Assembly (NCBI GenBank): GCA_020055645.1
Contig: CM034547.1
Span: forward strand, 45,462,409-45,526,408
Reading direction: 5' to 3'
DNA length: 64,000 nucleotides
Origin: Tomocerus qinae
Lineage: Eukaryota > Arthropoda > Collembola > Entomobryomorpha > Tomoceridae
Below the pieces are notes generated by a model, which was not told the DNA's origin, searched no databases, and saw only the letters and a list, made by a program, of their open reading frames with translations. Position numbers and translations under genes: made by a program. Shown here piece after piece: positions 1 through 13,700 of the stretch (positions are counted from its first letter, which is position 1; every line of letters begins with the position of its first letter).

Positions 1-3000
1 GGACCAGGACCTATGTCTAAAGAAGCAACTCAACATTCAGCCGAAGGCAAGCCTGATCAAGCTCCCCAGGTACTTTAGAACGACAATTATTAAACATCCA
101 ATGTGATAGTATTCAGAAGAAAATGTTAATAAATATTTTTTGCTAATTTTTTAACGTAGGATATTTCTTGCACTACCTTGACATCACAATCCATTCGCGT
201 TTCATGGACCTCTCCTCCCTTGGCCTCTGCTAATGGTGTAATCAAAGGTTACAAAGTAATTTTTGGGCCTGCTGCAACATGGTATGGTAAGAAATCTTAC
301 TGTAGAGAAACAGTTATCTTCTAGCTTAATTAAAAAATAATTAAATACTGAATCAATAAAGACAGATTATTGATCTATGGCATATAATAAAATATCTATA
401 TCATCAATATCTTAGATGAGAAAACCAAAGACGTGAAGTCAACACCTGCCAGTGAGATAATTTTGCACGGACTTAAGAAATACACCAACTACAATATCAC
501 GATTTTGGCATACACTAACGGTGGTGATGGAGTTTCTACTGTTCCCATCAGTTGTCATACTGAACAGGATGTTCCTGGACCCCCAATGGCAGTGAAAGCT
601 AGTGTTATGTCCGCCGATTCGATCTTAGTAAGCTGGCAACCTCCTTCTCAACCTAATGGTGTTGTGACACAGTACACCGTTTATATTCGTACTCCGGAAA
701 AAGAAGTAAGCACTATTAATCCCTTGCTTTTTACAAATGTCTTCATTTTCGAATATGTAGGCTAATATGTGATCAATATTGATCTAGGCTGAACCTAAAG
801 CCCAAAAAGTACCCGCCTTCCAAACTACATTCGAAGTTTCTGGACTGAAGAGGAAAGAACGATATGAATTCTGGATCACTGCTGCAACTGCCATCGGAGA
901 AGGTCAAGCATCGAAATCTGTTACTATTTCCCCATCAAGCAAAGTTCCTGCTAAAATTGCTTCTTTTGCTGAGAAACTTGTTGCAACGCACAAAGAGGAT
1001 GTTAAGCTCCCATGTCAGGCTGTTGGTGTTCCCGCTCCGGAAATTAAATGGAAGGTAAAACAATATTTGATTTTTCTCCAGGAAATATTGCATTGAGTTT
1101 ACAGTTTATCTATTACATCAAATATCATATGAAATGTATTTAATATGTAAATACATCATGTCCATTTCTAGGTTAAAGGACAATCATTAACTCAAAGCGA
1201 CCGCCTGAGACTATTACCCGACGGAAGCCTGCTAATCAAAGAAGTTACAAGGAAAGATGCTGGAGATTATGCATGCCGTGCAGAAAACTCATTCGGACAT
1301 GATGCTATCATGCATACTTTAGTTGTACAAGTAAGTAGTAAATTATGGAATTTAAATAGGCGAACGTACTAATCATTAGTTTAGATTTCTAATTATTGAT
1401 GTCATTTAAAATGGTGATATTTACTTAATTTACTCAGGCTCCACCTCAGCCTCCAAGTATCTCTCTTTCTGGAACAACCGGAACTGCAATTACTGTCAGA
1501 CTAAAGTCCCCTACCGATTCAGCTCCTCTTCACGGTCTCACTTTGCATTATAAACAAGATTTTGGAGAATGGGAAACGACCCAAATTCCTCCTTCTACTC
1601 ATGAATATACACTTGAGGGCTTGTCATGTGGAACCAGATACCAACTCTATGCAACTTCCTACAACAGGTATTAATAATGCAATTTGTAATTATCTGCAGT
1701 GTAAATAAATGAGACCTTTCAACACGTGTATGGGATAAATTTCAGTATTGGAACCGGAGAAGCTTCTGACATTCTCAATACCCGCACGAAAGGATCGAAA
1801 CCTGGAGTTCCACTTGCAACCAAGTTTATTGAAGTGTCCCCTAACAGCGTTACTCTTCACCTAAGCTCATGGGAAGACGGTGGCTGTGCTATGCTCTATT
1901 TCGTAGTTGAATATAAGGCCAGGTAATGCAGACATTTAATATACCTAAATAATGAAATCTGAAAATTGAATTAACCGTGAGGAAATTTTCTTTAGGAATT
2001 CAAACGATTGGACAATGGTATCAAACAGTGTGAAACCAAGTGGAAACTACGTCGTCCTTGATTTAACTCCAGCAACATGGTACCAAATCCGTGTAACAGC
2101 TCATAACAATGTTGGCTTTACTCAAGCTGAATATGAATTTGCAACTCTGACAGTAAACGGAAGTATGTTCGAAATTTTGTCATTAAATAACTACTTTCTA
2201 CAAATATTGAGGATTTTTTTCGTAATCTACGAAAATCTGTACATATGTTATGAAGATATACACACAAGGCCAGTCGACAATAATATTTGTTTCGCTCTTT
2301 TGAACTGAATTTTGTATTTTGACAGTCAAATGAGTAATGTAACTTAACTAAGTTAGTTAACAGTTGCCGTCAGGTCGGAGTAATTTCTCTGTTGAGACTT
2401 GAGATAGATGTTGTTGGATGTAGATGTATGTGATGCAATGCCCGTGTGGTGTATTTTTGTGTTGAATGAGTTTGTGTTGAGTCATGCGAACAGCCGTGGT
2501 GTCGTGGTTTGTGGTAGGTATTCCTGGATGCTAATACGAGCCTGTTGTGTATTAATTGCCTATATGTAGTTCCTATTGGTCCCCCAACTCGGGAAAATAC
2601 CAACGACTTGGCGGCAGACTGGATCGCGTTCCTTAGTGAACACATTAGCCTTGTGGTTCCAGTTGTCACGGCTATCATTGTCATTTTCACGGCTTTGATC
2701 ACAATTTGCGCCTTGCGTCGTGGCAAGACAGACTCCATGCACAAAGGTATGCTCGTCTCTACGTATTTCAAATATTTTTTTCATACTTCCCCGCAGATAT
2801 TATTGCTCCAGCACGAAACAATGACAATGGACGTGGACTCTTATCGGAAATGTTCCCGTGGCTGCCTGAGTGGGTCGACTACAATATGTTGATCGCGGGT
2901 CTCGCCATGGTCTTCATTATTGTTATTGGCATTGCCGTCATTTGTGTCGCTGTTGCTCGAAGGAACAGGGGCCCTGAGAGCGTTCGACTTCGAGGTTCCA

Positions 3001-6000
3001 TGTCCATTCTGCACGCAATTCCTCATTACAAATATTTATTCTGTTTTACTAACCCTTTCCTCTCCTTCTTTTGTTTTCTCTTTTCTCATTCAGTTCATTT
3101 GACTTCTTTCCGTTTTATTTTGACACATCCTACGATTTTACCGAAAGTGTGTTGAGCTACTAATGACTGTGTAGTATAGAACTAAATTGTCTGTTTGATG
3201 TGCATTTAACCCATGGGGGTTTCAATCAATAATTTCCGTGTTTATTTCTGTATCAGATGAAGGACTCTATGCTCAACCGGACATGAGAGGAATGACATTG
3301 AAACGGGAATTCAGAGATGAGCTCGGATACATTGCTCCACCAAATAGGAAACTTCCTCCTGTACCAGGATCCAACTATAACACTTGTGACAGATTGAAAC
3401 GAGGTTTGTATCCTTGTATCCTTTCGTTTATCCCAATTTATTGTTTAGGAATGTCATAGAAGTATCTTTATAGGTCCTTTGTCAGTTTCTCTTATGCCTT
3501 TTATTTATTACTAAGTAACTTGGACTCTCTAGTACAAAGAGTTTAGAGCTCTTCTGAGATTTATGGGTAAGTAAGTATAAAACGTTATTTATAAAGTGCA
3601 CTTTACCGAATGTCACATTCAATTGTACAGTAGCACTTTCAGCAGATTTACAGAAAGTATGTTTTCCCTTGTCCATCTTTGCATTGTTATTTGTTACGTA
3701 CGATCATAATGAACGTATGAAAGTTTTTTATTTTCTCAAGTTAAAAATATTATTTTAGCAAAAATCCTAAGATTCATGTTGCATTTACATGTAACATTGC
3801 ACGTTTTCAACTTGCTTTTGATGTTTCTCTCATTTTTGTACAGTTATTATTATAGCTAGGTATAATTAACTAAATGTTACAATATTTTTATTTTTTGAGT
3901 ATACAAATACTTAAACTATTTAGTCTTGACATGCAATAGCAGTAAATGTATTTGGTTTCTAAATATTATGTGTCATCTAGAGTTGTCCCTCTATATTGCA
4001 CTTGTTACCTCTGAGTGGATTTTTGAATAGAAGCAAGATATGACTGTCTGTATGTTTATCAAAGATTTGTTACGTACCCCTAATTACATTATGGCAGCTA
4101 TAGATGTTAATATTATTTCCAAAAAGTTCACGAAAAGGATTTCCTATGATGGAAGACCACAGCAAAGTATGTAAATATTTTCTGACGATTTTGCTTTGAA
4201 TGTCGCTGCTCAAATATTTAAGGTCAAGCAACAACTTGGAATCCTCGAAGGGTAGCCGCTGCCGCAGGAGCCCCACACACCTACGAAGAATTGGCCGGTG
4301 AAGGGGGTGGCAGTTATTATGATTCTAAACCTCCAGTGCCTCCTCATGCTCAGTCAGATGATAGTTCCTTGTATAGTAGACCTCCAAACGGTGGTAATTA
4401 TTGTCCCTAAATTATATTCACCTACGCCTTTAAACTTTAAACACTGATCTTTGTCTGTTTTCTGTTATCTTATGTGTTTGTGTACTGTACTGTATTTTTT
4501 GTATGAAAATCGATGTAAATACGCGTATCGCAGCCTTTGGTGTACACTATATAAATATTCTATGCAAGTATTAACTCCACAATAATATTTTATATTTCTG
4601 TCGGTTCGATGCCCCTAACAGGGTTCAGCCTGTCTCGTTTGTACTCTCGTCGCTTTCACAATTTTATATTCTGACGTAAAATGTTCATTAACATATCTAA
4701 AATAATTATACTATATAGTATCATCATGCTTACTTTCTCGTGGCTAGTTCATTGTATTGTCTTTTTACAAGTCTATTTCTTCTGGCTCTTCACGCAGTAA
4801 ATGGGGTAACCTCCTTTCATATGCAATTCTTAGTGGTATCTTTCTTTTGTCTTCATTTACAGGACCTGGAGGACCAGACGAAGAGATTTGCCCCTATGCT
4901 ACCTTCCATTTACTTGGATTCCGTGAAGAAATGGATCCTGCCAAGGCTGCCCAAACTTTGCCTCACCCACCTGGTCATGGCCATCACCGCGGAGGCTCTC
5001 AATCTGCAGTATGCAATTAAATTATACTATTATTATATGAAATGGATTTTATACTGTATTTATTTACATATTTTTCCCGTTATTTGCAGCCTCGAGGATC
5101 GAACACCACTCGTTATGCCCGAGGACCTGTCGGAACTGGAGTCGTTTCTTCCTTGGCTGGTGGTGGAATTATTGGACCCAACGGAATGGTTTCTCCTCCC
5201 AATAACGTTTTCTCACCGGAATATGATGACCCAGCCAACATTGAAGAGGAATATGGTTACAACAGTCCAAATCGCCGAGGATCCTTGGGACGCCGATCAA
5301 TGGGTACTAAAATTGGAAATTTCAGATTTGAGTTGTGCAAGCAAAGTAATAGGATGATGTGTTAAATTATGTCATGATTATAATTTTAATTAGGTTCAAT
5401 GAGGACTGTGCCAATTCCGGAAAGCCCCTCTCCTCCTCCACCACCTCCACCACGCCCGGAGAATGCTGGAACTCCTAACTCGACCCCATCTCACTCGCAA
5501 AACAACCAGAGCACCAATTCTGCAAATGACTCAAAGGAATCAAACGAGATGTCTGAGGCTGAATGCGATCGCGACCCACTGATCCGTAATCGTAACTCAA
5601 TTGGCGGTGGTCAAGCACCGAACATGAGCACTGAGGAAATGCGTCGCCTGCTTGAAAAGTAAGCTGTCGCATCTCATTTCAAATGAATATTATTGATGTA
5701 GTGTGTGTAGATTACCTTTCTAAACTCTGACGTGTTCTTTTATTCCCTGCCTTCTCATTATTGGACGGATCAGAAATCAGTAAGTATAAATACACTTTGC
5801 TATTATTAATACAAATAATTTTGTGTACCTTTTTTACGTTTACAAGCTGTAAATGGCTTTCTCTTGTAATATCTAACTCAATAACCTGAGTAATAACGAT
5901 ATTAATCTTAAAATTTTTTGGATACTACAAAATTTGTTTTTTTAAACGTAGGAACGAGGCAGCTCATCCGATTCCTAACGGATTAACTCCTTACGACACT

Positions 6001-6012
6001 GTCAACGTCTGA
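1..6012 (+). CDS. Dscam: Dscam-type cell adhesion receptor, C-terminal part (5' end outside window)
   Basis: Homophilic immunoglobulin-superfamily receptor at the neuronal surface, used in self-avoidance and axon guidance. Exons read here: 1-69, 160-286, 416-705, 788-1054, 1172-1330, 1438-1667, 1746-1922, 1996-2162, one of 2570-2746 or 2797-2994, then 3257-3403, 4223-4393, 4863-5008, 5090-5303, 5394-5658 and 5952-6012. Every junction keeps frame: 888 residues plus stop with the first transmembrane exon. Domain order is end of one FNIII, FNIII-3, FNIII-4, Ig10 (Cys in LPCQAVG, then DAGDYACRAEN), FNIII-5, FNIII-6, transmembrane helix, tail. This FN-Ig-FN-FN-TM order is diagnostic for Dscam. The tail carries RKLPPVPGSNYNTCDR, which I recall from insect Dscam, a poly-proline run (SPPPPPPPRP) and several PxxP motifs suited to SH3 adaptors. 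The ectodomain start and its variable Ig exon clusters lie upstream of the window. Introns are short, mostly 70-410 nt. Confidence 0.95.
2570..2746 (+). CDS. Dscam: Dscam transmembrane exon, variant A
   Basis: A 177-nt exon, entered and left in phase 1. It encodes a short extracellular stalk (about 30 residues, with the acidic NDLAADW segment), a hydrophobic helix (about 22 residues, VVPVVTAIIVIFTALITICA) and a basic stop-transfer (LRRGK). The acceptor ends tatatgtag and the donor is a good gtatgc. It has the same phase, order and topology as the following exon 2797-2994, so the two are alternatives. Insect Dscam1 is known to have two alternative transmembrane exons at this position. Confidence 0.88.
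2797..2994 (+). CDS. Dscam: Dscam transmembrane exon, variant B
   Basis: A 198-nt exon in the same phase as variant A. Its stalk contains WLPEWVDYN, followed by a helix (MLIAGLAMVFIIVIGIAVIC) and basic residues (VARRNRG). The acceptor is strong (cttccccgcag). The donor is poor, g followed by gttcca, but it is the position that restores phase 1 for the next exon at 3257. Only 50 nt separate this exon from variant A. Variants A and B differ across the whole stalk, so they may differ in membrane targeting as reported for insect Dscam1; that functional part is inference. Confidence 0.82.
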
Positions 6013-9000
6013 AACAACTCAACTTCCCTTAAAAATCACCAACCAAAGAGCGAAGGGCAACTTAACGATCTTGTCTTGTCTTAACTTAACAGACGGGAAA
6101 AAGTCTCAAAACTTAAGTAGACCAATACCTACGTAGTCATCTAATCCTCTAGAATAGATGAGATGAAGTCGCTTTTCCGTTTTATTTAGATTTAATTAAT
6201 ATGGTTATTGGCTACCAGCTAACCATAATTACTTTCTGTACATGAATTCTTTTAAAAACCGACTGTTGGTTGCATTTGATTCAGCAAAATACTTTCTATT
6301 CTATTGCATTCGTTCAGCTCAGCTCAACTTGATAAAATTCAGTCGAAAAAAGTCTAAAGTGACTGACTGCACTCTATGCGACGACGTTCGATATACGAAC
6401 CGAAAGGACGAGTAATGTAATATTAGCAGAATGGGATGCTAAAATATAGGAAATGAATGCAAAAGCAATCTCAAGATCCGTCAAGTTGTATTTCTATGTG
6501 ATTTAATTAATGAATTCGCAAACTTCTGGCGCAAATGATGTGTTGTAATAAGCAATAACAGCACTCGATGAAAGCACAATGTGTCAATTTGTATGCAAAG
6601 GTTAATTTAGTTTAGTCGTTACAAGAAGATTGAATTTATGTGTAAAGTTACCAGTCTACCATTAAGCGTGTTTAAGTTTGTTTATGTTATTATGACCTTA
6701 ATTTTTGGAGGGAAAGATTACTTTGGTTAAAACCTTTGGTTAAAACGAAATATTCAGTTAATTGGGATGATATTACGAATACTTTTAATCAATTTTAACT
6801 GATAAATTTGGCTAATTAAGTCTTGTGTTTGTACTAGATGATATGGAGTTAAGTGAAATAGTTACTTCTAATGGTGTCGTTTGTGCGTGTATAGTCTTGT
6901 CAAGTCGCAACTTAAATAATGTTTTAAATGTAAACGTATCGTGAAATAAGTCGTATCGTGGCCGTGTCGCGCAGTTTGCCAACTTCAAAGGGACGCAATT
7001 GACGTCATTTTACATAATTCAACTAGTTAATTATAGGAATCAAGTAGATAACACAAGTACTCGTACATTATGAAGGGAACTAACTTGTACTACTGTACTG
7101 ATTTTTAATTTACACTAATGTAACAAGTAAGACTTGAGTATTGTTGTCATTGTCAATGTCACATTTTAGCAAACGATAAAATAATGACGAGGCTTCGACA
7201 ATTGAAATGCAACTAATCGTAATTAATTAATATTATTCAAAATGTATCGAAGGGAAGAAACAGTCAAGTCAAGCCAGCTCATGAATGTCTTGCCATTTCT
7301 GTTGTATCATTTCTATTGTTAAAGGGTTAATTAATTCACTTCTTTATCTTTTGAAGTGCAAATTGTCTCTAATTATTCTACTTGCTTATCCTATTGTAAT
7401 TTCTTGTGCCATTTGCTGTAATTATAACACTAATAATTGCTATTGCAGCTAGTAAGATGACTTTTGTTAAAGTTAGACTGCGCTTTCGCTTATGTACCGC
7501 TTCCTTCGGGGTTTAGTAACTCAAAAATTATAAACACAACAAAAAATATAAGTAATGCACATTTATTAAAAGTCTGAATTTAAGGAGGCAATCAAAAGAA
7601 TTAGTAAAAGAAAATGCAACTATACTACACACATTACCTAGAACGAAAACTGGAGAGGGATGGCAAATGCCTGACCATAAGAAAGTTTTGTCTTTTTACT
7701 TATCACAGAAACGATTGGCTCAAACCCGGACTATCAGTCAGAACATAAATGAGATGTTTTAAAATGGTTTTATTATATTTTAACAGCGAGGCATAAAATA
7801 CTAAGTTTATTTTGTGTTTTCCTTGGTGTATATAAATGCGAGAACCAAAATCTGCAACTAATGAAATTACGAATTTTGCTTATTATTTGTTATTTCATTT
7901 TAGATTCTAGTTATACTTGAGTCCAGAGATATTTGAAATCTTGGTCTGTTTATCTTATTACTTAAAACCTAGTGTCTACTTGTTATTTTACTAATTACTT
8001 AAATAGTCTGTTAATGGTTTTGCTGTTTTTTTTTGAATCTCATAATTATGCACTGATTATGATTAAGTTGGTTAAAATAGTAGGTTGAGAAATGACTCTA
8101 ATTAATTACTAACAATAATAATACTTTCTTTACAATTTAAGTTTAATTATAAGTTTGAGAGTGAAATAATGAAAATGCCGTAATAACAGGAAGTACTGGA
8201 GAAAGGGTGAAACGCGCTGTTTGCTCATAAGTTTGCCAAAAGTCGTTGGATGTAATTAAATGTAAGGTAATGTAACGTAGTAGGTATTGTAAAGTTTATG
8301 GCGAGTTTGATGTGACGTGACTTAACACAGTAGTCTTCTCAATTTCGATGCACTAACTTCCGCATCTAGAAAAGAGGAGTACTCTAAATGTAAATCTTAC
8401 TCCGACTGATTTGTATCACGTCTTCGTTGAAAAAATTCTCACATCTTACTCTTCTCATTCTCTAATAGCACCTAAATGGGTAGCTAAACTATAGTTAAAA
8501 ATTGTACTACTAAAAACACTAGTAATAAGTGTAAAAGGGCACTTGTCTTGTCTTGTGGTAGCCATTTGAAATGTAATGTCATTAGGGCAAGTACTCTAAT
8601 CTCTCACAAGAGAAAAAAAAAGAAAGCTTTAAGTAGGAAATAGATAAGACATTAAAACTTCAGCTACATTAATTCCAATCTAAAGTAGGTGGCTAGTTTA
8701 TGACATTTTTCCCTTACAACTTTCTTATTAATACCAGTACTTCTCCAGTAGCTCATTAACTATCTATACTAGGAGTAATTTTGAATTTTAATTAGCTTTC
8801 AATTTAAAATCATGAAGAAATGATACAGTGTACTACTCTGTACTACACTTTTAGTAATAATGATTTTAATTCTTCCTGCTTTTGCTTAAATACTTTAGAT
8901 GCTTAATTGCAAATTACCTACCTAGTTAATTACTGCATACCTATACTACAATTCTATACTTATAAGGGTAAGACGTAATGTTGTAGTTGATCCAATAGTA

Positions 9001-9404
9001 AAACGTAGATGTCTGGTGAACTATACTGTATTGTGCTATGGTATCGTAAATTTGTAGTCATGCAATTGCAGGAAAGCATGTCACGTCAGTAGGAATCAGT
9101 TAGAATCAATGTCAAAGTAGAGAAAGCCAACTCTAGCTAGTTGTTGTTTGTCGTATAAGAAGAGAAAACTCTTAGAAAGTTGCATCGTGTCTTGTCGTGT
9201 CGTGAATTGTCTAGTGGTTTCAACAATATTGACTACCTAACATAAATACTTAAGAAAATTACTACATACAATACACTACACATTGCTATAATATTAATTA
9301 CATTGTTTCTTGCATGCTCTCTGTAAATTTTAATTGTGATTTATTATAATGACCATGTGGTCTTTTACACATCGCTTTTGTATTTAAATTTTCAAAATAT
9401 GCGA

Positions 9405-9450
9405 ATGTCTACCTTTTCCAAGATGTCTACCTTTTCCAAGATGTCTACTA
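9405..9450. repeat. 18-bp tandem repeat, about 2.5 copies
   Basis: The unit atgtctaccttttccaag is present twice exactly (9405-9422 and 9423-9440) and then partially. It lies in the non-coding stretch between Dscam and the peptidase gene. The open frame through it looks like chance. Confidence 0.85.
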
Positions 9451-10633
9451 TTGAAGGATTTATTTGGAAAGGTAATTTTAATCGAATGAATGCAATTGCA
9501 GATTGTAGTACTGCATTTTATTATTTGGAAGATATTTGTGCTGAATTCTGCAATTTTTGTTATATTTCCTAATGGGTTTGCTCCTTCCATGCTGTACTCT
9601 ACATGAAATGCATTCTGTAGGTAGAGTTTCATGGGAAGACGGGAGTTTTATAGTCATCGAAATCTACGATGATAAAAATGGTGAGTGAATCTTACTCTTG
9701 CTTTGCTTGCATTTTGGAATGTATTGTTATTACTTATATACTAGTTGGGTTTCCATAAAACATTTATTACTTCTATATTAGAACTACATATGAAATGCTT
9801 GATGTTTAATCAATGTAATATATTATATGTGTCAGTGTCATTACTTCAGTAATAAAAACCCCACAAAATGTATGTGTCCGTTTTTTGGCTCAATGTTATT
9901 TCTCATCTGCCGGTTACGTCCATTTTACTGTCAATAAAACAGACAGGAAAGATTAGAGATGAAATCCCATTTCTGGCAAACTGTTGTATTTGTCTTTATT
10001 GGAATACAATAAGGTCACAGCATAAAGGTCAGGTCATTACTCTAACCTCAAACATTGAATTCAACATTCGATCAGTTTATAGTAAAGGTAAGTGTTCTTC
10101 TACTCTGTAGAGATTTCATAGAATTGGCAAAAGTTGGAAATTATTGCACTACTGTATAATTGGCAATAACTTTAAAAGTAGAATCAAATGTTCATCTTAA
10201 ACTAAAATCCCATTTAAATCTATTTCCCAGCACATTTTACTTAAAGGAACAGAACAAATGGGTTTTCCTTCCTTAAAGGACAATAAAAAGGAATGATGGT
10301 GGGAAGCTATAGAGTTTTACTTAGGTATAAATTCATACTATTTACTTTGAAGAATCGTTTTACATGTCCATGTATTAAGTTGGATACGTTGCTCACTTTA
10401 TTATTTGCTATGCAGGAACGCAACGGTGATATTTATTACTTAGGGTTGACAGGTTAAGATTCCATAACGTTTACGTTTCCTTTTTACTTGGATTTATGTG
10501 AACACACGAGTGTTTGACTGCAAAACTACGTGAGAACCAGTCCAGCAAGTCGATATTCCAGTTCCCTTTCTGGTATGTATATTTCCGTTTTACGGGGATT
10601 TGAATTTCCATTGAAATTGACTTGTTTTTTTGG

Positions 10634-10639
10634 TTTATT
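10634..10639 (-). promoter_or_regulatory. Candidate polyadenylation signal of the M13 peptidase gene
   Basis: AATAAA on the minus strand, 112 nt beyond the stop codon of the M13 gene. Position and motif fit; cleavage is not demonstrated. Confidence 0.5.
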
Positions 10640-10750
10640 CTCAACTTAATGGGATATCGTGTTGTTTTACCCCGTTACTTAGAAGGCCGAAAGATTTACG
10701 TGTACTTTCTCCTCATTTTATAGTCTTGCTTTTGAGATGTAATGAAAGTC

Positions 10751-13700
10751 TCACCACAATAAACATTTTTGAATAGGATTCATGTTACTGCCCAAAGGAC
10801 AATTGTACGCTTTAGAAAATTCTGGAATATTCATCAGCATCCCGTTGATCCTGAGAGAGGAAAATATTTTTAATATATTAATTACCCATAAGAAAAACAT
10901 TTTACACAGTAATAAATTTATACCTTTCAGGATGTGGAGTATGTTCGTCCATTTCCAATAGGAAGATGTACCCCATTGGAGAAATATTAGCACAGTATGC
11001 CTATAATCAAAACAGACTTTTCAATCACATTCTAAAGTGGTTTACAAATCGCTTTGCCCATTAATCAAATAAAAGTACTGTCTTGTCAATTTATCTGAAT
11101 CTGACATCGAAAGCATAAGAAAGTTCTACCTGTGCTACTGAAAGAAAGTAGATTTGTTCCAAAGAATATTTCAGGCCGGGGATTTTCTGTTCAGATTGCA
11201 AGTATTCTCGGGGCCATACTTTTCTGTAAGAGAGATAGGCACTGAAAGCCACTTGAAGTCCAGCAATATCCGCCAGATTTTCATTCTGTGTCAAGTTTCC
11301 ATCCACCTGAAGTGGTGAACATACAAGTAATGTAACATTATTACAGTACTGCATGTAGATAATGCAACTACGTGTTTCAACCTTGCTACGAACTATGAAA
11401 ATGTCCATTGTGTAAACTCAGTACATGAACAAAGTAAAAAAAGTTTCGCAAAAAGTGTACCTCAAAGGCTGAAGTAAAACTACGAAATAAAGCAAAAGAA
11501 CATTCTGGGTATGTATCAAAGGAAAACTTTAAGGAAAAGATATTCAACAAATAAATATTCCACCCAAGAAAGGTCCTTATCTGGAAAAGAATGCCCTGAT
11601 GATCCATGCATATGTATTTGGGGAGTAGGATAAATGATAAGCTCAAGCAATGTTGCGTGATGATTAGAATTCAGAGCAGGATTCGCGTTTATCGTTTTAC
11701 CTGTACTGGAAAGTTGTACGTTTGATAAAACGGGATGATTTTCTTGAAATTATCTGTATACTGTTTAGCTACACAAGAGCTTTTTTCCTGTAGAAACCCC
11801 CGTTGCTCTCCATTCCACCAAACTCGTAGTCTCCCTTCCGCATCAAAATCGCTTCCTGAAAATAAATAATGATGAAAGCTGAAGTCTACATAGGGGCAAT
11901 TGGCTTTCATTCTTCAACTTCAAAACATTTCCGTATGAATACCAACTCCTTGCATACAATGTTCAACAATAGAAAAAAGATCTTTTACGTTTTAAAGAAC
12001 ATTGATGCATGTCGTAACATTATGCAGGAAATTGTTGCATCATATACATACTGAACTATGTGCAAAGAACCCCTTTCCATAATATTACATCATAACTCAT
12101 GTATATTCTCAAGAACAAATATACTTATGTACACATTACCTTGAGTGTACACTTGGGAATTGTAGCAACTTTAGAAAAATTGCTAAAATGTAGTATGGTT
12201 CATTATGCATATTGTTTCTATCTCCATTAAATATACATACGAACAACAAAAGATGTAAAATTGGGTAGTAATGACCAGGTACCTATGAAATAGCAAAGTT
12301 TAGTCATGAGCAAAAGTTTTGTTCTACAAGCTAAACACCCACGTTGTCTTTATTAGTAACCCACATAGTAAAAGTTTGCGAAATTACTGTTTTTGCACAA
12401 TATTGTAACAAAGGATTCGCACACGTCCGTTTGGTCTGTGCATGACGTTTGGTTTTAGGAGAGATAGAATGTGTGCCTGTTAGATATCGAGTAAATAGGC
12501 CGTCCGTATCTAATGGTGGGGTATGTGCAAATTTTTTAATAATAGAGTTACCAGAACTATCGAGAGCATGTAGTGCTTCGTGTGCGATGGTCAGAGCGAT
12601 GGTTGCGTAGTTGATGTACTTGGGAGCCCCTTCGGTGTAATGCGGAGGGTTGAGGAAAGCCAGAGGAACCACAATGCTGTTGAACTGCTGAATGTAAAAG
12701 GCGTTGACTGTCGTCGGGAAAGTTACAAACGCCCAACTACACCGGACGGACATAAAAAGAGAAATCAAAAAAATTGCTTCACTCCAAATCCCATAAGGAC
12801 CATAATGCAATTTTAGAGTTGAGAATGGCCCCAATGCCCAACCAAATCAGCCAAGCCACAAACTCTCTTCTTCCACATTTCGCCTCTCCTCTCCTTGATT
12901 GAGATTCTACTGTCGTACATTCCAAACAATAGCAACTCCCTTATTGTACTTTATACTAGCTAAACTCTTATTATGTCCTACCATAACTTAACCAAAGAAA
13001 ACTATCTCCTACAATATTAAACCAACAGCTTGTTAGTTCAAGGGCTTTAACAAAGTCAACAACCTGCATTAACTTCAGTATCTTCAAATTTTCTTCAAAC
13101 CAAGTTACAACTACTGTCCTGTTGGGAATACACTTCATCTCTTCCTTAAAAACTTTTAGTTCTATTTGCATCAGTACATTTCAGAACATAAATACAATGA
13201 ATATGCAACTAACGACTTTTCTGCTATATTTTGATTTTTTAAATAGAAAAATATTAGATTTGGTTTTTTAAATATACTGAAAAATTGCACCTATTTTGAG
13301 AGTAAGTGTAAGGGAGACTTCTCCAGGAGTCTATTTTGCAAATCCCAACGACATTGCAGAAAGGAGAGAGTTTCTTTATCTTTATGAAGTAACATTCTAA
13401 ATTCAAACTCCTTACTAGTTTAAGCTAGGACATTGAAACGACTTAAAGGCTAACGATAAGCTGAAGTCTTTTGAACGTAAGTACACCATTGTAGTTGGGT
13501 AAATGAGCTCTACTTTTGTGTACACGTCTCTTTCCCATGTAAATAAAGGTTGAAATCAGCCGTTTGAAATTTCTTACGTGGCTCTGTCTTCGTCCACTTG
13601 TGTCCAGTACAATCTGTACAATTGCTCTCGAAATGTCCTATACACCAAACGCACATTCGAAGAGAAGTTCACCGGGTTGATCTGAATCTGTAAAATTATA

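Larger units (their letters stand above)
6013..10750. other. Region between convergent genes; probable Dscam 3' UTR plus intergenic DNA
   Basis: I see no coding exon here on either strand. The first part is probably the Dscam 3' untranslated region. The first clear AATAAA on the plus strand is at 9851-9856 and another follows near 9935, so the UTR could be long, but its end cannot be fixed from sequence. The only structured element seen is a small 18-bp repeat near 9405. The end of the region holds the polyadenylation signal of the minus-strand peptidase gene. Confidence 0.5.

Noticed and set aside
2370-2784. Minus-strand open frames (133 and 74 codons) opposite the Dscam transmembrane exons
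   Set aside because: They are antisense shadows of the coding exon and intron; the plus strand has the Dscam family sequence, splice sites and phase.
4740-5357. Plus-strand 205-codon frame across two Dscam tail exons
   Set aside because: It runs through an intron in a different frame from the two exons 4863-5008 and 5090-5303, whose own frame gives the Dscam tail.
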